Assembly (NCBI GenBank): GCA_028564675.1
Contig: JAOVVO010000071.1
Location: forward strand, 62,001-126,000
Direction: 5' to 3'
DNA length: 64,000 nt
DNA from: Onchocerca lupi
Lineage: Eukaryota; Nematoda; Chromadorea; Rhabditida; Onchocercidae
Below the pieces are notes generated by a model, which saw only the letters and a program-made list of their open reading frames with translations, did not search any database and was not told the origin of the DNA. The translations under genes and the position numbers were made by a program. Positions 52,884 to 64,000 of this stretch are shown here, in pieces (the stretch's first letter is position 1; the number at the start of each line of letters is the position of its first letter).

Positions 52884-54488
52884 TAAATTGTGAATTCTAA
52901 AATTCACTTCATTTTATCAAAATTTAAATATAAATTAAAGCAAAAATATGATTTCAAAAAAAAATTTTTCATTATGTCAAAAAAAAAATTGATAGAATTT
53001 AATAAAAATTTGAAATTAGATCTTTTAAAATTTAAATTTCATTAATTCAAAATTTTTTAGTTAATACTTGTAAGAAATGATATTTTTTTTTTTTTTGCAA
53101 TGCTTATATATAAATTCATTGTTGCAACTTTATTTCGGGTCTTCCTTATTTAATTTTTCTATAACTATCATCTTATTTAGTAAATTATTATTTTGGAAAA
53201 TTTATCATTCATTCAATGATCATCTAAATGACAAAATTCATTGCATTTAACATGCAATATTAACAAATGCAATCGAAATCATCTTCATGTGATATTGCTT
53301 GAAATTTCGTTTTTAATAACTCAGGATTTTTTTTTTCTTTTTTTTTTCTTTTAATGCTTTGTATTCATCATCAAAATAATTATAATAATTACTTTTTTCC
53401 CCGCATTTTCATTTATTTTCCAGATTAGTATTTTTTTGGATATGGATGATGAAATAAGTCTTTTCTGTCAATAATTAGCATTCTCATACATTAATTGCTA
53501 ATTTTTGAAACTCAGGCATTTGTTTCTATCCTTCCTCACTTTATTTCATTTAACACTAAATTATCATCTTACAGAATTTCTTACAAGATTTTTCCATGCA
53601 ATGTAATGTAAACGAAGAGAATTAAAGAAGAATGAAGAAATTACTTAAGTTTTTAATTTTGCTAAAATAATCTAATATACGTTTTTGATGTTAAAAAGGC
53701 AGAATTCATTTGCAATGAAATTCAGATTTTTTTTTTTTAGATAATAAAACTATAAAATTAATTGTTATTTCTCTTCTATTTTCAAATTTTTTAAAATTTT
53801 CAAAATGGATAGCGTAAATTGAAATAATATATCCAAAGAAGGCAGCAAAAAATAATACATTGCTTTGAATGAAATTTCGTTATTTTACACATTTTCAATA
53901 TTTTAATGCTTAATTATTATCCAAGACAATCATTCATTTGTAAATTTTATGAAATTTAAATATGCAATTTATTCATGTCTAAATGCTGCTTCAAAGACTG
54001 TGTAATAATTATTGTTTTATTCATAAAGCATATGACAGCATTAAAAATTTCTGACAAAGATAAAATTTTTTAATTGAATTATTCAGATTGTATTATTATT
54101 ATTTTAGCGCGAAATTCAGCAAATAAATCCATATTTTGAATGAGAAGTAATTAATTAATATTGAAATTAAGTACCTTCGTTGTATCATTGATTTATGACA
54201 CAATTCTGTAAGAAGAAATCTCAAGATTCTAAAATTTAGCTGAATAATTCAATCAAGCATCATTGTTACAATCAGTGATCATGGTAATTGAATCCAATTT
54301 TAAATCAAATTTTGAATTTTAATTTACAATAAAATGTCTGCAAGCATCGAAGGAAAACACTGATGATGAAAATTTCCGATTTTTTGAAATTGCACGACAG
54401 AATAACAAACGATCCGATATAAGTGATATAATAATGGGAATTTATAAGCATTGATGGGAATTCAGTATGTGCTTTGGTATCTGATTAT
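52884..54488. other. Receptor 3' flank, no gene seen
   Basis: AT-rich DNA with several T-runs. It contains the receptor 3' UTR. No second exon set or RNA gene is supported. Confidence 0.5.
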
Positions 54489-54613
54489 GTCTATGATCAT
54501 ATCATACTGAAAACACGGCTATTTCGTCCGATGTAATTGTCAAATTAAGTGGCGTTAGGTTAGACTAGTAATATTAGGATTGAAGACGCCTGGAAATCCC
54601 AAATCTTTTAGAC
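54489..54613 (+). pseudogene. Decayed 5S rRNA copy
   Basis: It aligns along its whole length with the 5S gene at 55117 but with many substitutions: gtctatgatcatatcatac for the 5' strand, caaattaagtggcgttagg, agtaatattaggattgaaga and cgcctggaaatccc. The internal control region is damaged (tgaagacgcctgg for ggagacggcctgg). Flanks before and after are also shared with the intact copy, so the whole unit was duplicated and then decayed. Confidence 0.85.
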
Positions 54614-54714
54614 ACATTTTTTGTTCGAAAACTTTCGCAGCAATTATCAAACTGATTTTTTAGGCGTATGACAATCACACACGGACAAAATAGCGATATT
54701 TGACGTCTTAATTA

Positions 54715-54980
54715 CCTAAATCTGAGACAATCAAGTGGTTTGGTTCAGATTTTCTGCTGCTTTGAGAGAAGATACTACGACGCAGAGAGAACTCGTAATT
54801 CGTGCTGAATATACGAATCCACGTTTTCTCACGTAATCTATGCCATATTAACAATAAACCATTGATATAAAAAATGACTATTTCGTGATGCGGTAGCGAT
54901 TGCACAGAATACGTTAGACTCTCCATATCATAACGGACCCCTACCAAAGCAGCCTGTTCCGTACCGTCATATCTAGTCAT
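54715..54980 (-). CDS. Possible coding exon between the two 5S copies
   Basis: A minus-strand open frame runs about 330 bases, 55037 to 54708, in a stretch with visibly higher GC than its surroundings. From an ATG right after a tttgag acceptor-like site at 54981 it codes MTRYDGTEQAALVGVRYDME and about 70 more residues, with hydrophobic EIVIFYINGLLLIW in the middle and basic LRRSIFSQSSRK near the end. It then meets a g/gtaatt donor-like site. I do not recognise the product. It may be a real exon, a transposon fragment, or spacer of the 5S unit that is open by chance. Confidence 0.3.
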
Positions 54981-55116
54981 CTCAAAGTTTGGGTAAATGA
55001 TTTTATCACTATTGCAAAAACAGCAAAGGATCAACAAGTAATGCGATGTAAATGATACAATAATAGAAGTTCTAAACGTTGATGGGAATTTGATATATAT
55101 TTTCTTTCCTAACTAT

Positions 55117-55234
55117 GTCTACGACCATACCACGTTGAAAGCACGACATCTCGTCCGATCTGTCAAGTTAAGCAACGTTGGGCCTGGTTAGTACTTGGAT
55201 CGGAGACGGCCTGGGAATCCCAAGTGTTGTAGAC
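55117..55234 (+). rRNA. 5S ribosomal RNA
   Basis: About 118 bases with the nematode 5S pattern: acgaccataccacgttgaa, a cgtccgatct block, aagttaagcaacgt, ttagtacttggatcgg, agacggcctgggaatcc. The 5' gtctac and 3' gtagac ends pair to form helix I. Internal A-box-like (aagttaagcaacg) and C-box-like (ggagacggcctgg) pol III control regions are intact, and a T-run 10 bases beyond the 3' end would serve as terminator. It contributes to the large ribosomal subunit. Confidence 0.93.
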
Positions 55235-55299
55235 ATATTTTGTTTTTTTCGAAAACTTTCGCAATAGTAATTAAGTTCTTTTTAGTTCCACGAAAACCA

Positions 55300-56375
55300 T
55301 ATGAAAATGAAGCAGTTATAAATAACACTTAAATTCTCCCAAAGAAGAATTATGATTAATCAATTAAGCTTGAAAATTTCGACTAGGTTAGAATTGGTCA
55401 CAAAAACTGAAAACTTTCTGAATAAATCACTAATTGAAGGAAATACTGTTTTTCTATTTGAGGACGAAATATTAAAATAGATACCAATTTCAAAAACATT
55501 GAAGCTTGCGCTGTCGATGACACTGAAAATAAAATGGAACTTTTTGAGATAGACGAAGAAATTATAATCTTAGGAAAGGTTAAAATTATCATGTTCTTGT
55601 ACTTTCATTCAAATTATGACCTTCGGACTTTTTATCAAGAGGTTCAAAAAAGGTTATAAAATTCGCAAAACTATCCAAGCGTTGAAAATTAAAGGGAAAA
55701 AATTGGATCCAGAGAAAATCTCCTTCTTTTAAAATTATTACATGCAAAATAGATTAGTTTATTTATTTTGTGTAATACCAAATAAGAAAACTAGAAAAAA
55801 GTAAGGTGAGGAATCAATTTTTATATGTTATTTTTTAAATAATATATAAAAAATTGATTTTTAATTAATTCATATAACATTTCAGATATTAATACTATTT
55901 CTTTTTTATTGCCAAAAAATATTAATCATTTCCTATTAAACTGTCAAGCTTCAGATAAATTTTAATAAATTTAACAAAAGTTTTTTCAAAAATTTCGTTT
56001 GAATAAAAAGTAAAAATCAAAAAGATTGAAATGTATCATTCAGTGCTGGAGTTTCAGATAAAATTTAATAAATTTAACTGAAGTTTTTCAGAAATTTTTT
56101 TGAATAAGAAATAAAAATAAAAAGTTCAAACTATATCACTTAGTGATGCAGTCTCATTTCTGTAAATTTTAATAAATTTAGCAAAATTTCTTTTGAAAAT
56201 TTTTTCAAATAAAAAAATAGAAATCAAAACGATCAAAATTTATCATTTAGTGTACAAAGAAAAAAAAAAATGAAAATGGAACTGAGATTCAATAATAATG
56301 TAAATTGAAGAATTTATTCGTTTGATTATGAATTTGCAACTGAAGAAATAATTTTTGCATTCGCTTTAATTGCAG
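55300..56375. other. Intergenic, no gene seen
   Basis: AT-rich. From about 55960 to 56250 there are three loosely similar ~85-base segments containing agataaa/gtaaattttaataaattta, gaaaatttttt and gtatcatttagtg, an old weak tandem repeat. Confidence 0.45.
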
Positions 56376-56456
56376 GCCAATATCTGTGCCATGGCAACCG
56401 AACGGATGTTAAGGCTCAAAAGATTTGCTCAGATGTCAGCATATCCTATCCCATGA
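56376..56456 (+). CDS. Orphan terminal exon candidate
   Basis: A GC-richer island follows a good acceptor (tttaattgcag). Phase 0 gives 26 codons, ANICAMATERMLRLKRFAQM then SAYPIP and a tga stop. Composition and splice signal suggest a true last exon, but no partner exon was found between 55.3 and 56.4 kb. It could belong to a gene with long introns or be an alternative end of an upstream transcript. Confidence 0.35.
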   Translation, partial: ANICAMATERMLRLKRFAQMSAYPIP

Positions 56457-59400
56457 TATGTCGTTAATTTTATTCGTTTATCAAATTCCTCAAATGGATA
56501 TCGAAATTTTTTGAAAGCAATTTACTCGATATCTTATGATATTTTTGGCATTTAAAAAAGTATTTTATCGATAATCAATCTTATAGAATTCGTTTCCATT
56601 CCAATTAGACTATTTATATTTAATTAACTCATTTATCACACTAATTTTAATTAGTTTCATTGAAGCATTGGGATGATGTAATCCCGGAAAAAATATCTTC
56701 ATTCATTAACTCTTGATCATAATATTTACTCCTAAATATCTCAAAATTTAAATTATCATCATCAAATATAATCTAAAATATCTCAGAAAATTTTGCTCGA
56801 AATAAATTTTCAAGAATTTCATCAAATTGATTCATAAATTTTTTTTTGCAATTTATTATTATTAATAGTAATATTAACAAAATATCATGCCACTGAATCA
56901 TATTTTTTTAATTACTAACTTTTGAAATCATTAAATGATAAATAATGAAAAAAAATAGGTTTAGACAGTTGTAGTTGTCAAATTGTTAAATTTTAAACCA
57001 TCGCATTTTCGATGTCTTGAAATTTAATTAATATCTGATAGCAAAATATCATAAGTGATAGTGGCAAATCCAAATTTTTTGAGATAGTTTTATAAGATAG
57101 GATAATTAATGATAAATATCTCATAAATTTTATAAGAAACAAAGTAGATGTGTAATTTAATCCTTGTTCATATTTGTCAAATATCTGACATCCGACGTAT
57201 ATTTCAGAAAATTTACGAACGTTCCTTTCAAGAGCAATCATAAGATTAGCCTACATTTTTATTCATTTTTTTTTTCATTAATTCTATCAAATTCGAATGT
57301 TTTTAATAACGATGAATGTATTTTGTTCCTGTCATCTATATTTTAAGTTGCAGAAATTCTTCAAAAATTTGTTCCATTAAATTTCGATAAATTTTTTTTT
57401 TTGTCTTATGAAAAATTCATAAATATTTTCTGTGATTATATATATATAAAAAAAATTCCGATTACATGAAAGTTCCAATTTTTTTTTTCTTTTGTCCTAC
57501 AACCGTTTAATTTTCGAATTAAAAAAAAAACATCAAATCAAATTAATCGAAATGTTCTGAATTATTTTAAATGATGAATGCAAAAAATGATTTTAGATAG
57601 GAAATATGCGAAAATTAAATTTAATTACAACATAAATTAATGCTAATATCATATTTACAATGAAGTTATTTGACTTCAAAAAGAAAAATGGTTCTTTTCA
57701 AAAGTTTCGAATATCATAGATAAAACTGAACGATCAAATATCAAACATATATTCATCATAGTTTAATTTTTTCAATTTACAAATCTTTTTTCTTTTTTTT
57801 ACGTTAAATTAGACAAATTTCTGCAAATAAAATTCTTTTTATTAACTTCAATAAATTGAAATTCGAAAGTTATGTGCGATTTTTTTTTGCTTATTCTTTT
57901 ATATGAATCTAGAAAATAAATGAAATTTTCTTCCTGGAAGTAAAATAAAACTTTTCCACCTGCTTTCTCAAATCATTTGTAAATCCATTAATGTTGAATG
58001 ATGCCAATTAAACATTTCCAAATAGGTTGGGAATATTTTGTCGCATTTATTATCCTAACTACAACTTTTTTTTTTTCTTTTCATACAATGTAGTCATTTG
58101 AATTTAGAAATTATGAATATGATGGAATAGCTCAGAAAAAAGGATTGAATAACCTTGAGATGGCGACTTCTCCAATCTTTAGGCATTTCGAAAAAATGGC
58201 TAATTTTTCTTTTTTTTTTTTTTTTTTGGAAAAATTCTCAGTATTCAGTTAAATTTTTTCATACTTCCGGTGTTAGCCTGAACAAAATATCTTGAGAAAT
58301 TGTTGCTCTTGAAATTTTAAAATCAAAATATCATGATCTTTTATTGGATTTCTTGAAAATTTTGAATAGACATTTTAAATCAGTTTTTGATTTGAGAATT
58401 TGGACAATTTGTCAATATTTCGAATATATTGGTTACTTAGGTCAGTTATAATAATAATTTATGCCTGAAGCTCAATTTCACCTGTTGTACTTGATTCTTA
58501 TTGAAGATGACGATATCCTATGATGAATTCATATTTCAATTTTAATTCGAATTTGATAAGTTTTTAACAACTTTTTTTTTTAGCTTTGCGCAAACTTACA
58601 ATTTATTTAATTAACTTCAAAAAACTTGAATCATTGCATTTTTGATATATTTTCCGCAAATTCTTAAATTAATTTTATATTTTTTACAACAATTAGAGAA
58701 TTTAAATCCTTGATTTGAATAAATTTCAAACAATCTTTAATTTAATTTTCCTTCAAGGACAAATTAAATGAAGATTTTTCCACTTTAGTAAGCCATATGA
58801 GAGCATTTAGAAATATTTAAAAATTATTTGACCTATATTTCTGAAATATTTAAAACTCATTTCTTTGTAGTTCAAAAGTCCTTTTTCCATTTTTCTTCTT
58901 TTTGTTAAATGAGTTGAAATTAATCTAAGTACGAAAAGAAATTGAAATAAATTTGAATAAGTCAAAGCAAAAGCAAAAAAATCCTTTGATTTTTAAAAAT
59001 ACGGCCTATCAGCGGGATTCCAATCTTCTCATAAAAAAAATTTATGAAAAAAGAAAAAAGAGAAAAAAAAACAACCAATTAATCTTCTACAGTAGAAAGC
59101 TTGTCGTAATCTTCTGCCATTTATTTCCTTCTCCCATCGGCCGCCTAATTTCTTACCTACCTATTTGAATGAGAAAAAAAAAAAAAAAAACAAAGAATTG
59201 AATTTAATTTGTAAAAATTTAAATCTAATTTGGTCAAAATGAACATCTTTTTTTTTTTTTTTCCTTCACTTCATAACAATCCATCAAAATTACGGTATTT
59301 TTATCGTGAATTATTACCATGACGATACATTTAGAGCAAAATTATTGAAGAGTAAAATTAATTGAATACAACGAATATTGTCTTGTAATTTCAGCAAGCA

Positions 59401-61990
59401 ATATTTGAATGAAATTTTTTGAAATTGGTCATCATTTCCTATTTTCCATTTTTTTTCTTCTCTTTTCTTTCTTTTTCTCTCTCTCTCTCTCTCTCTCTTT
59501 CTCCTTTTTCTTGTGACAATCAAACTATGCGACAATAATAACATCTCCGATCATTCTCGAAGCGATTTTCAAGTTGGCTTATTTTAAATTGGCTAAAAAA
59601 AAAAAAGAAAAAAAAAATCTTTTAATGATTATTCTCATTCTTTTCTAAAATTTATTTTTGCATGAATTTTCATTTCGATATATTTGCTTACTTTTATGTT
59701 TACTTATTTATTTTACTAAATTGTTATTTGTATATTAACAATTTTCAAGTGATTTTTAATCGTTTAATTTTCAATGACATTTTAATCTCTTAATAACCGA
59801 GGAAACAATTTACACAATCAATCATCATTTTGCATATGAATGAATAATTATCTAAAAATTACTGATAGTTAGAGAAAGTTTTTTTTTTTGCACGACCAAA
59901 TAAGAAATTAATTTCTTTAAAAATTATACTTATCCATAGATGAATTTGATTATTCTATTAAATGTAATTCATTATCTATTATTAAGTTCATAGGTCAATT
60001 TGATTATTGCTTTTGCACTGTATTTGTAGCAAAAATTATGTTAGTTAAACAAATGTCAGTAAAAATGACAAATTATCAAAATTCAAATAATTTTTCGTTT
60101 TTTTTTTTTTTTAAAATTATTCAAAGAAATAAGCATCACTTTCTATGAGATCTCAATTACTTCGATGTTTATCTTCCAAAGAACTTGATCTATATTTAAC
60201 ATTTTGATTTCTGTTAATTTTTCAAATTTATCAGTTATTTTTTAGATGATACGATCAATGTACATTTGTAAGTCATGAGTAATTGCTTATAAAAAGATTA
60301 ATGATAATTAAGAAATTAAGAAATAACTTATCATTTAAATTGAAAAACGAGAAAACTTGATATAACTTATACCAGAAGTAAAAATTTAAAAAGAATTAAC
60401 CTATAGTATAGACTCAATTTTAAGTCGAAATCTGTTTTTCATTAGTTTACTTCATTTATTCATAATATATTTAACTACTGAATAAAATACCTCAAATTTT
60501 AGAAATAATTCTGAAATCCTTCTACTTTTTGAATTTCACTTCAAATCATCATTTGAAAAATAGCTGTAAAGAAATTCTTTTTTCAAGCAATTTTTTCAAA
60601 AAATTAAGTTTGATAGTTCGATTTCTCATAAAGTCTATTGTTATTATTAAAAACGCGTCTATATACATGAATTTGTCTTATAAAATTTTTATAAATTAAG
60701 CAAGTATTATTAATAATTATTTATTATCCTTACAGTATTTAAATATTAATATTCAAGTAATTAAAATGGAAAATTATATAAATCACATAACTTTATGTAA
60801 TTATTCGACATTGCCAAATGGTGCATTAACTTCTAAATTATGCTCCAAATTTGATATTAAAATTTTAGGATTGTGCTTCAAATTTGATATATATAGGAAA
60901 TTGAAAGCAGGAAAAATCGCACAAGAAGAATCGCAAATCTTTTCTCTCGTTATCACGTATAGTTTATTATTTAATTATCTTATTATTGCATATTTTATGA
61001 CAATTTTGACTAATTGAATTGCAATTTTCATTGAATTAGTGCGAACAATTCGTACATACGAACATCAATGATGATAACACATCATCAAAGAGACTGAAAT
61101 AATGCCATTTGTCAAGAAATGAAAAATAGAATTTGATGATGGCTTGATGGCGGATGTTATTTGTTTGATGAATCTCTATTATCAATTTCGTAAAATAAAT
61201 CATATCAAAAATGATTTCTGTTCCGTCATTTTCGATTATTTTACTTGTAATTATTCTAGAACTTATAATTAATTCTATTTTTAGACTGAAAGTTTTCCCA
61301 CTTTTATATTTGATAATTTCAATTCAAAAACTTTCGCATATTTAAAGAAAAAAAAAATAAAAAGAAAGTAATTAAAGGTTAATCGGTATTTTTTTTTTTC
61401 ACTCAAGAATGAAAATTTTTTCGAACTTTTCTTTTACCTTTTCGAAAAATTTCAATTTGAAAAAAAAATGGAAAAAGGCGGTTTTCTAGATTTCAAAAAA
61501 GAAAAAAAAGTCATTTATAGTTATTTAAATGATTTCACTTAATATCGTTCTATTTATTTGTCATAATTCATTTTTTTTTTCTTTTATTGCTTATAAGATT
61601 TTTGATGGGAATGTAAAAAAATTATGGAAATAATTTGAGCTACCTGATTTATTAGTTTATGGATTTATTTATTGATTTTTGATTGCATATGAAAAAATTT
61701 TATGATTTATAAAAAAAATTGTTTGATCATGAAATGATTTCAATGAGTACAATTATATTCTCGAACAAATATCCTGAAATAAAACTACTAGGTTATATTA
61801 ATTTCTGTAAGGTGTTTTAATAAATTCTTAGAACTTAAATATTGTCTAATTGTTCAAATTAATTTTAGCAATTGAAATATATTTCATATCTTTGATATGT
61901 CGAGAATTCCAAAATCCTTTTTGGAAAACGAAAAATTAATAGCTTTTAATCGATTGTTTGTATTTTTTATTTTTTTCGTTTTTTTTTTTT
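56457..61990. other. Gene-poor AT-rich DNA
   Basis: No gene is supported on either strand. It contains a CT repeat at about 59476-59498 and many T-runs. A plus-strand frame at 60766-61017 (83 residues) has no splice context and biased A/T codons, so I do not call it. Confidence 0.5.
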
Positions 61991-61994
61991 TTCG

Positions 61995-62590
61995 GTATTA
62001 AAATATCGAAAATAGCCATTAAAATAGTATTTGCATATCTAACAATTAATACTTACAAATTGGATAATTAATTAATTAGTCAATAATTGTTCTTCAAATA
62101 TTATTTGTTTATTAACGAAAATATGCATTGAAATAGTAATTAGTACTTACAAATCTAATAGTTAACTAATCAATCAATAAATACTATCTTTAAATGTTAT
62201 GTATGTCTTTAAATGCAAACTTAAGCAACATTTTTTTGTGTCAGAGATAATCAATCTATGATTTAATATTAATATTTATTATCATTTATCATTTTAAATA
62301 ATCCTAAAAAATATTTTCGAATAGTTTCGGTGTTAAAATATCGTAAATAGCCATTAAAATAGTATTTGCATATCTAACAATTAATACTTACAAATTGGAT
62401 AATTAATTAATTAGTCAATAATTGTTCTTCAAATATTATTTGTTTATTAATTTTTAATTAATAAACAAATTATTTGTTTATTAATTTTTTTTTTTTTTCA
62501 TAAATTTTCAACAATTAACTAATCAATCAATATGTACTATCTTTAAATGTTATACATTTTTAAATGCAAGCTTGAGTAATACAATTATGT
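61995..62590. repeat. Tandem duplication with 335-bp period
   Basis: A block of about 115 bp (aaatagccattaaaatagta, then ttgcatatctaacaattaat and on to attatttgtttattaa) is nearly identical at 62010 and 62345. The downstream part (actatctttaaatgttat, ttaaatgcaa-c/g-ctt) is also repeated, at about 62187 and 62537, with more change. The first copy has an extra degenerate internal partial repeat near 62120. Confidence 0.85.
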
Positions 62591-62786
62591 TATAATTAAT
62601 GATTATGTTATAATCAAGAATTTTAAATTTCATTTAAAATATATTTTCAAAAAGTAATTTTGTAATTTAAATTCAAAAATAGTTAAAATAGCGATAGAAA
62701 TCGTATTTTAGTCCATCCTATTTTTTATTTGTATAATTTGTGGACACATTGTAAAATAAAAGCTAAAAAGTCTATTTAAGGTTAAG

Positions 62787-62810
62787 TTGACCCTCAAATA
62801 TTGAGGTCAA
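62787..62810. promoter_or_regulatory. Palindromic nuclear receptor half-sites
   Basis: TTGACCCTCAA, three bases (ATA), then TTGAGGTCAA: two inverted arms containing TGACC(C)T and AGGTCA half-sites, differing by a single base insertion. It is an everted-repeat type of nuclear receptor site, about 10 kb from the receptor gene. A chance palindrome is possible. Confidence 0.3.
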
Positions 62811-63010
62811 AGTAAAGTAGTAAATTCGAAATTTGAAAGAATAATTCATTTTGTATTATTTACTCAGTGAAATGTAAGATTGTTAAAATTAATTTCTTGA
62901 CCATTTAATCATTTATGTATTTATAGGATTAATTTTGCTACATGTTTATTTTATATCTTATTGATTTTTATTTGGCCATCATAGAAATGATCAAAATATT
63001 CTACAGTATC

Positions 63011-63032
63011 CATCATCATCATCATCATCACC

Positions 63033-63094
<62 letters not shown>
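63011..63094. repeat. CAT trinucleotide microsatellite
   Basis: About 27 CAT units with one interruption (caccttcat). One frame reads as a poly-histidine run, but the surrounding frame is AT-rich and unsupported. Confidence 0.95.
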
Positions 63095-63772
63095 TTTATT
63101 GAATTAAAAGTAAACAAAATATGTTTGGGAAGAGATCGGTCAGTTTGAATAGACCAAATTATTTGACCGGTTAATCCTGTTTAACAAACAACAAAAATTA
63201 GTAGGAAAGGTGGGTTTTTATGATCGATGAATGATTGAAACGATCCGATCCCTTCTTCCAATCTACTACTATCTGACAATATTTATCATTTCTTTCAAAT
63301 ATTTCTTCGAAAATGGTCGAATCATTTTCTCTTCCAATTTTTCTCCCTTTGAAATTTATCAATTTATCAAATGATCATTCATTATTTTGCTCGAACAATA
63401 ATCAGCAGCTTTTTGTTAGATAAGCAAACTAAGAATTATTTATTTGTTTTTTTTTTTAGGTAAATAAAAACAATTAGCATTTCTTTTCTTTTTTTGATAA
63501 TTTTTCATCATTTTTACATCAATTCAAGTAAAACTTATTCAAATTAATTTCAATTCCTTAGAAGATATTTAACCCCGAATAAATAACAAAAACAATAACA
63601 ACTTTTTGATGGAAAAAAAGTATAAGTAATGTATTTTCATTAGATAAATCAATAATTGGAATTTTTTTTTGATAAGTTAGAATTGCATTAATGCAAATAA
63701 ATTTATTAAATTAAATTCAATTCTTGTCGAATATCATTTTTTGGTATATCAATAAAATTTCATGAAATCTAA

Positions 63773-63841
63773 TTAATTTTGCTGTTCTAGCCAGGTGGAT
63801 TTAGCAATTTTTGATGGTATATGACCAGGTGCTGCTACTAC
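63773..63841 (-). CDS. Terminal exon of a gene entering from the right edge
   Basis: A minus-strand exon with acceptor ttaattaatag codes 22 residues, VVAAPGHIPSKIAKSTWLEQ then QN, and a taa stop in phase 0. It is more GC-rich than its surroundings and its codons look natural. Earlier exons would lie beyond position 64000 or in the last 160 bases, where I found none. Family not recognised. Confidence 0.4.
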   Translation of the reverse strand, partial: VVAAPGHIPSKIAKSTWLEQQN

Positions 63842-64000
63842 CTATTAATTAACAGATTTGAAAAAAATCGATTGAAGGATAATTTTGATTCAAGCTGCTA
63901 AAAAATATTCCAATATTTTTTTTTATTTTTTGGCTGCGATGTTATTATCAAAAAGAGATAATATTCTCTTGCGATATTTTTGCCTATCAATATTTTGTTT

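Noticed and set aside
60766..61017. 83-codon plus-strand frame
   Set aside because: No splice context, no motif, and AT-biased codons typical of random open frames in this genome.
62942..63148. Open frame coding a long poly-histidine run
   Set aside because: It is explained by the CAT microsatellite; the flanks have A/T-rich codons and no splice or homology support.
1..64000. tRNA genes, CRISPR arrays, bacterial operons or viral genes
   Set aside because: I looked for tRNA B-box-like GGTTCRAATCC, regularly spaced repeat-spacer arrays and viral-type frames and saw none; the gene structure is eukaryotic throughout.

Overview
The window is strongly AT-rich eukaryotic DNA with long A/T homopolymers. 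Genes have many small exons, GT-AG introns and short acceptors, often TTTTCAG-like. Citrate synthase and 5S rRNA resemble nematode versions, so this reads as a nematode chromosome, probably a filarial or other spirurid worm. That placement is inferred from remembered protein and RNA sequences, not from a search. I see no viral, bacterial or plasmid sequence.

Layout. (1) 0-7.8 kb: mostly non-coding, with a miniature-transposon-like repeat, two phase-matched minus-strand exons of a multi-pass membrane protein and a degenerate tandem duplication. (2) 7829-26930, minus: a complete 28-exon splicing factor 3B subunit 3 (SF3B3/SAP130) gene, 1214 codons plus stop. Its 6.6 kb intron 21 holds a plus-strand six-exon aminergic GPCR gene (15309-18376). 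(3) 28.5-32.7 kb, plus: a small single-pass membrane protein, probably with a separate signal-peptide exon. (4) 34056-38042, minus: a complete ten-exon mitochondrial citrate synthase gene, 464 residues, convergent with the membrane-protein gene. (5) 38-50 kb: gene-poor; one possible 60-residue membrane protein, a 34/38-bp minisatellite, a GATA/GACA array, another transposon-like repeat and CA/CG-rich DNA. (6) 50407-52883, plus: a five-exon Knirps-like (NR0A-type) nuclear receptor without ligand-binding domain, ending in a CtBP-type PLDLS motif. (7) 54.4-55.3 kb: a duplicated 5S rRNA unit, one copy decayed and one apparently intact. (8) 55.3-64 kb: gene-poor, with orphan terminal exons at 56.4 and 63.8 kb, a 335-bp tandem duplication and a CAT microsatellite.

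The genes do not form a pathway. SF3B3 and citrate synthase are housekeeping genes; the GPCR and nuclear receptor look like signalling and developmental regulators. Most noteworthy are the GPCR nested antisense in the SF3B3 intron with its aberrant helix-6 core, the receptor's 16-residue zinc-finger-linker expansion combined with a CtBP motif, and the paired 5S units.
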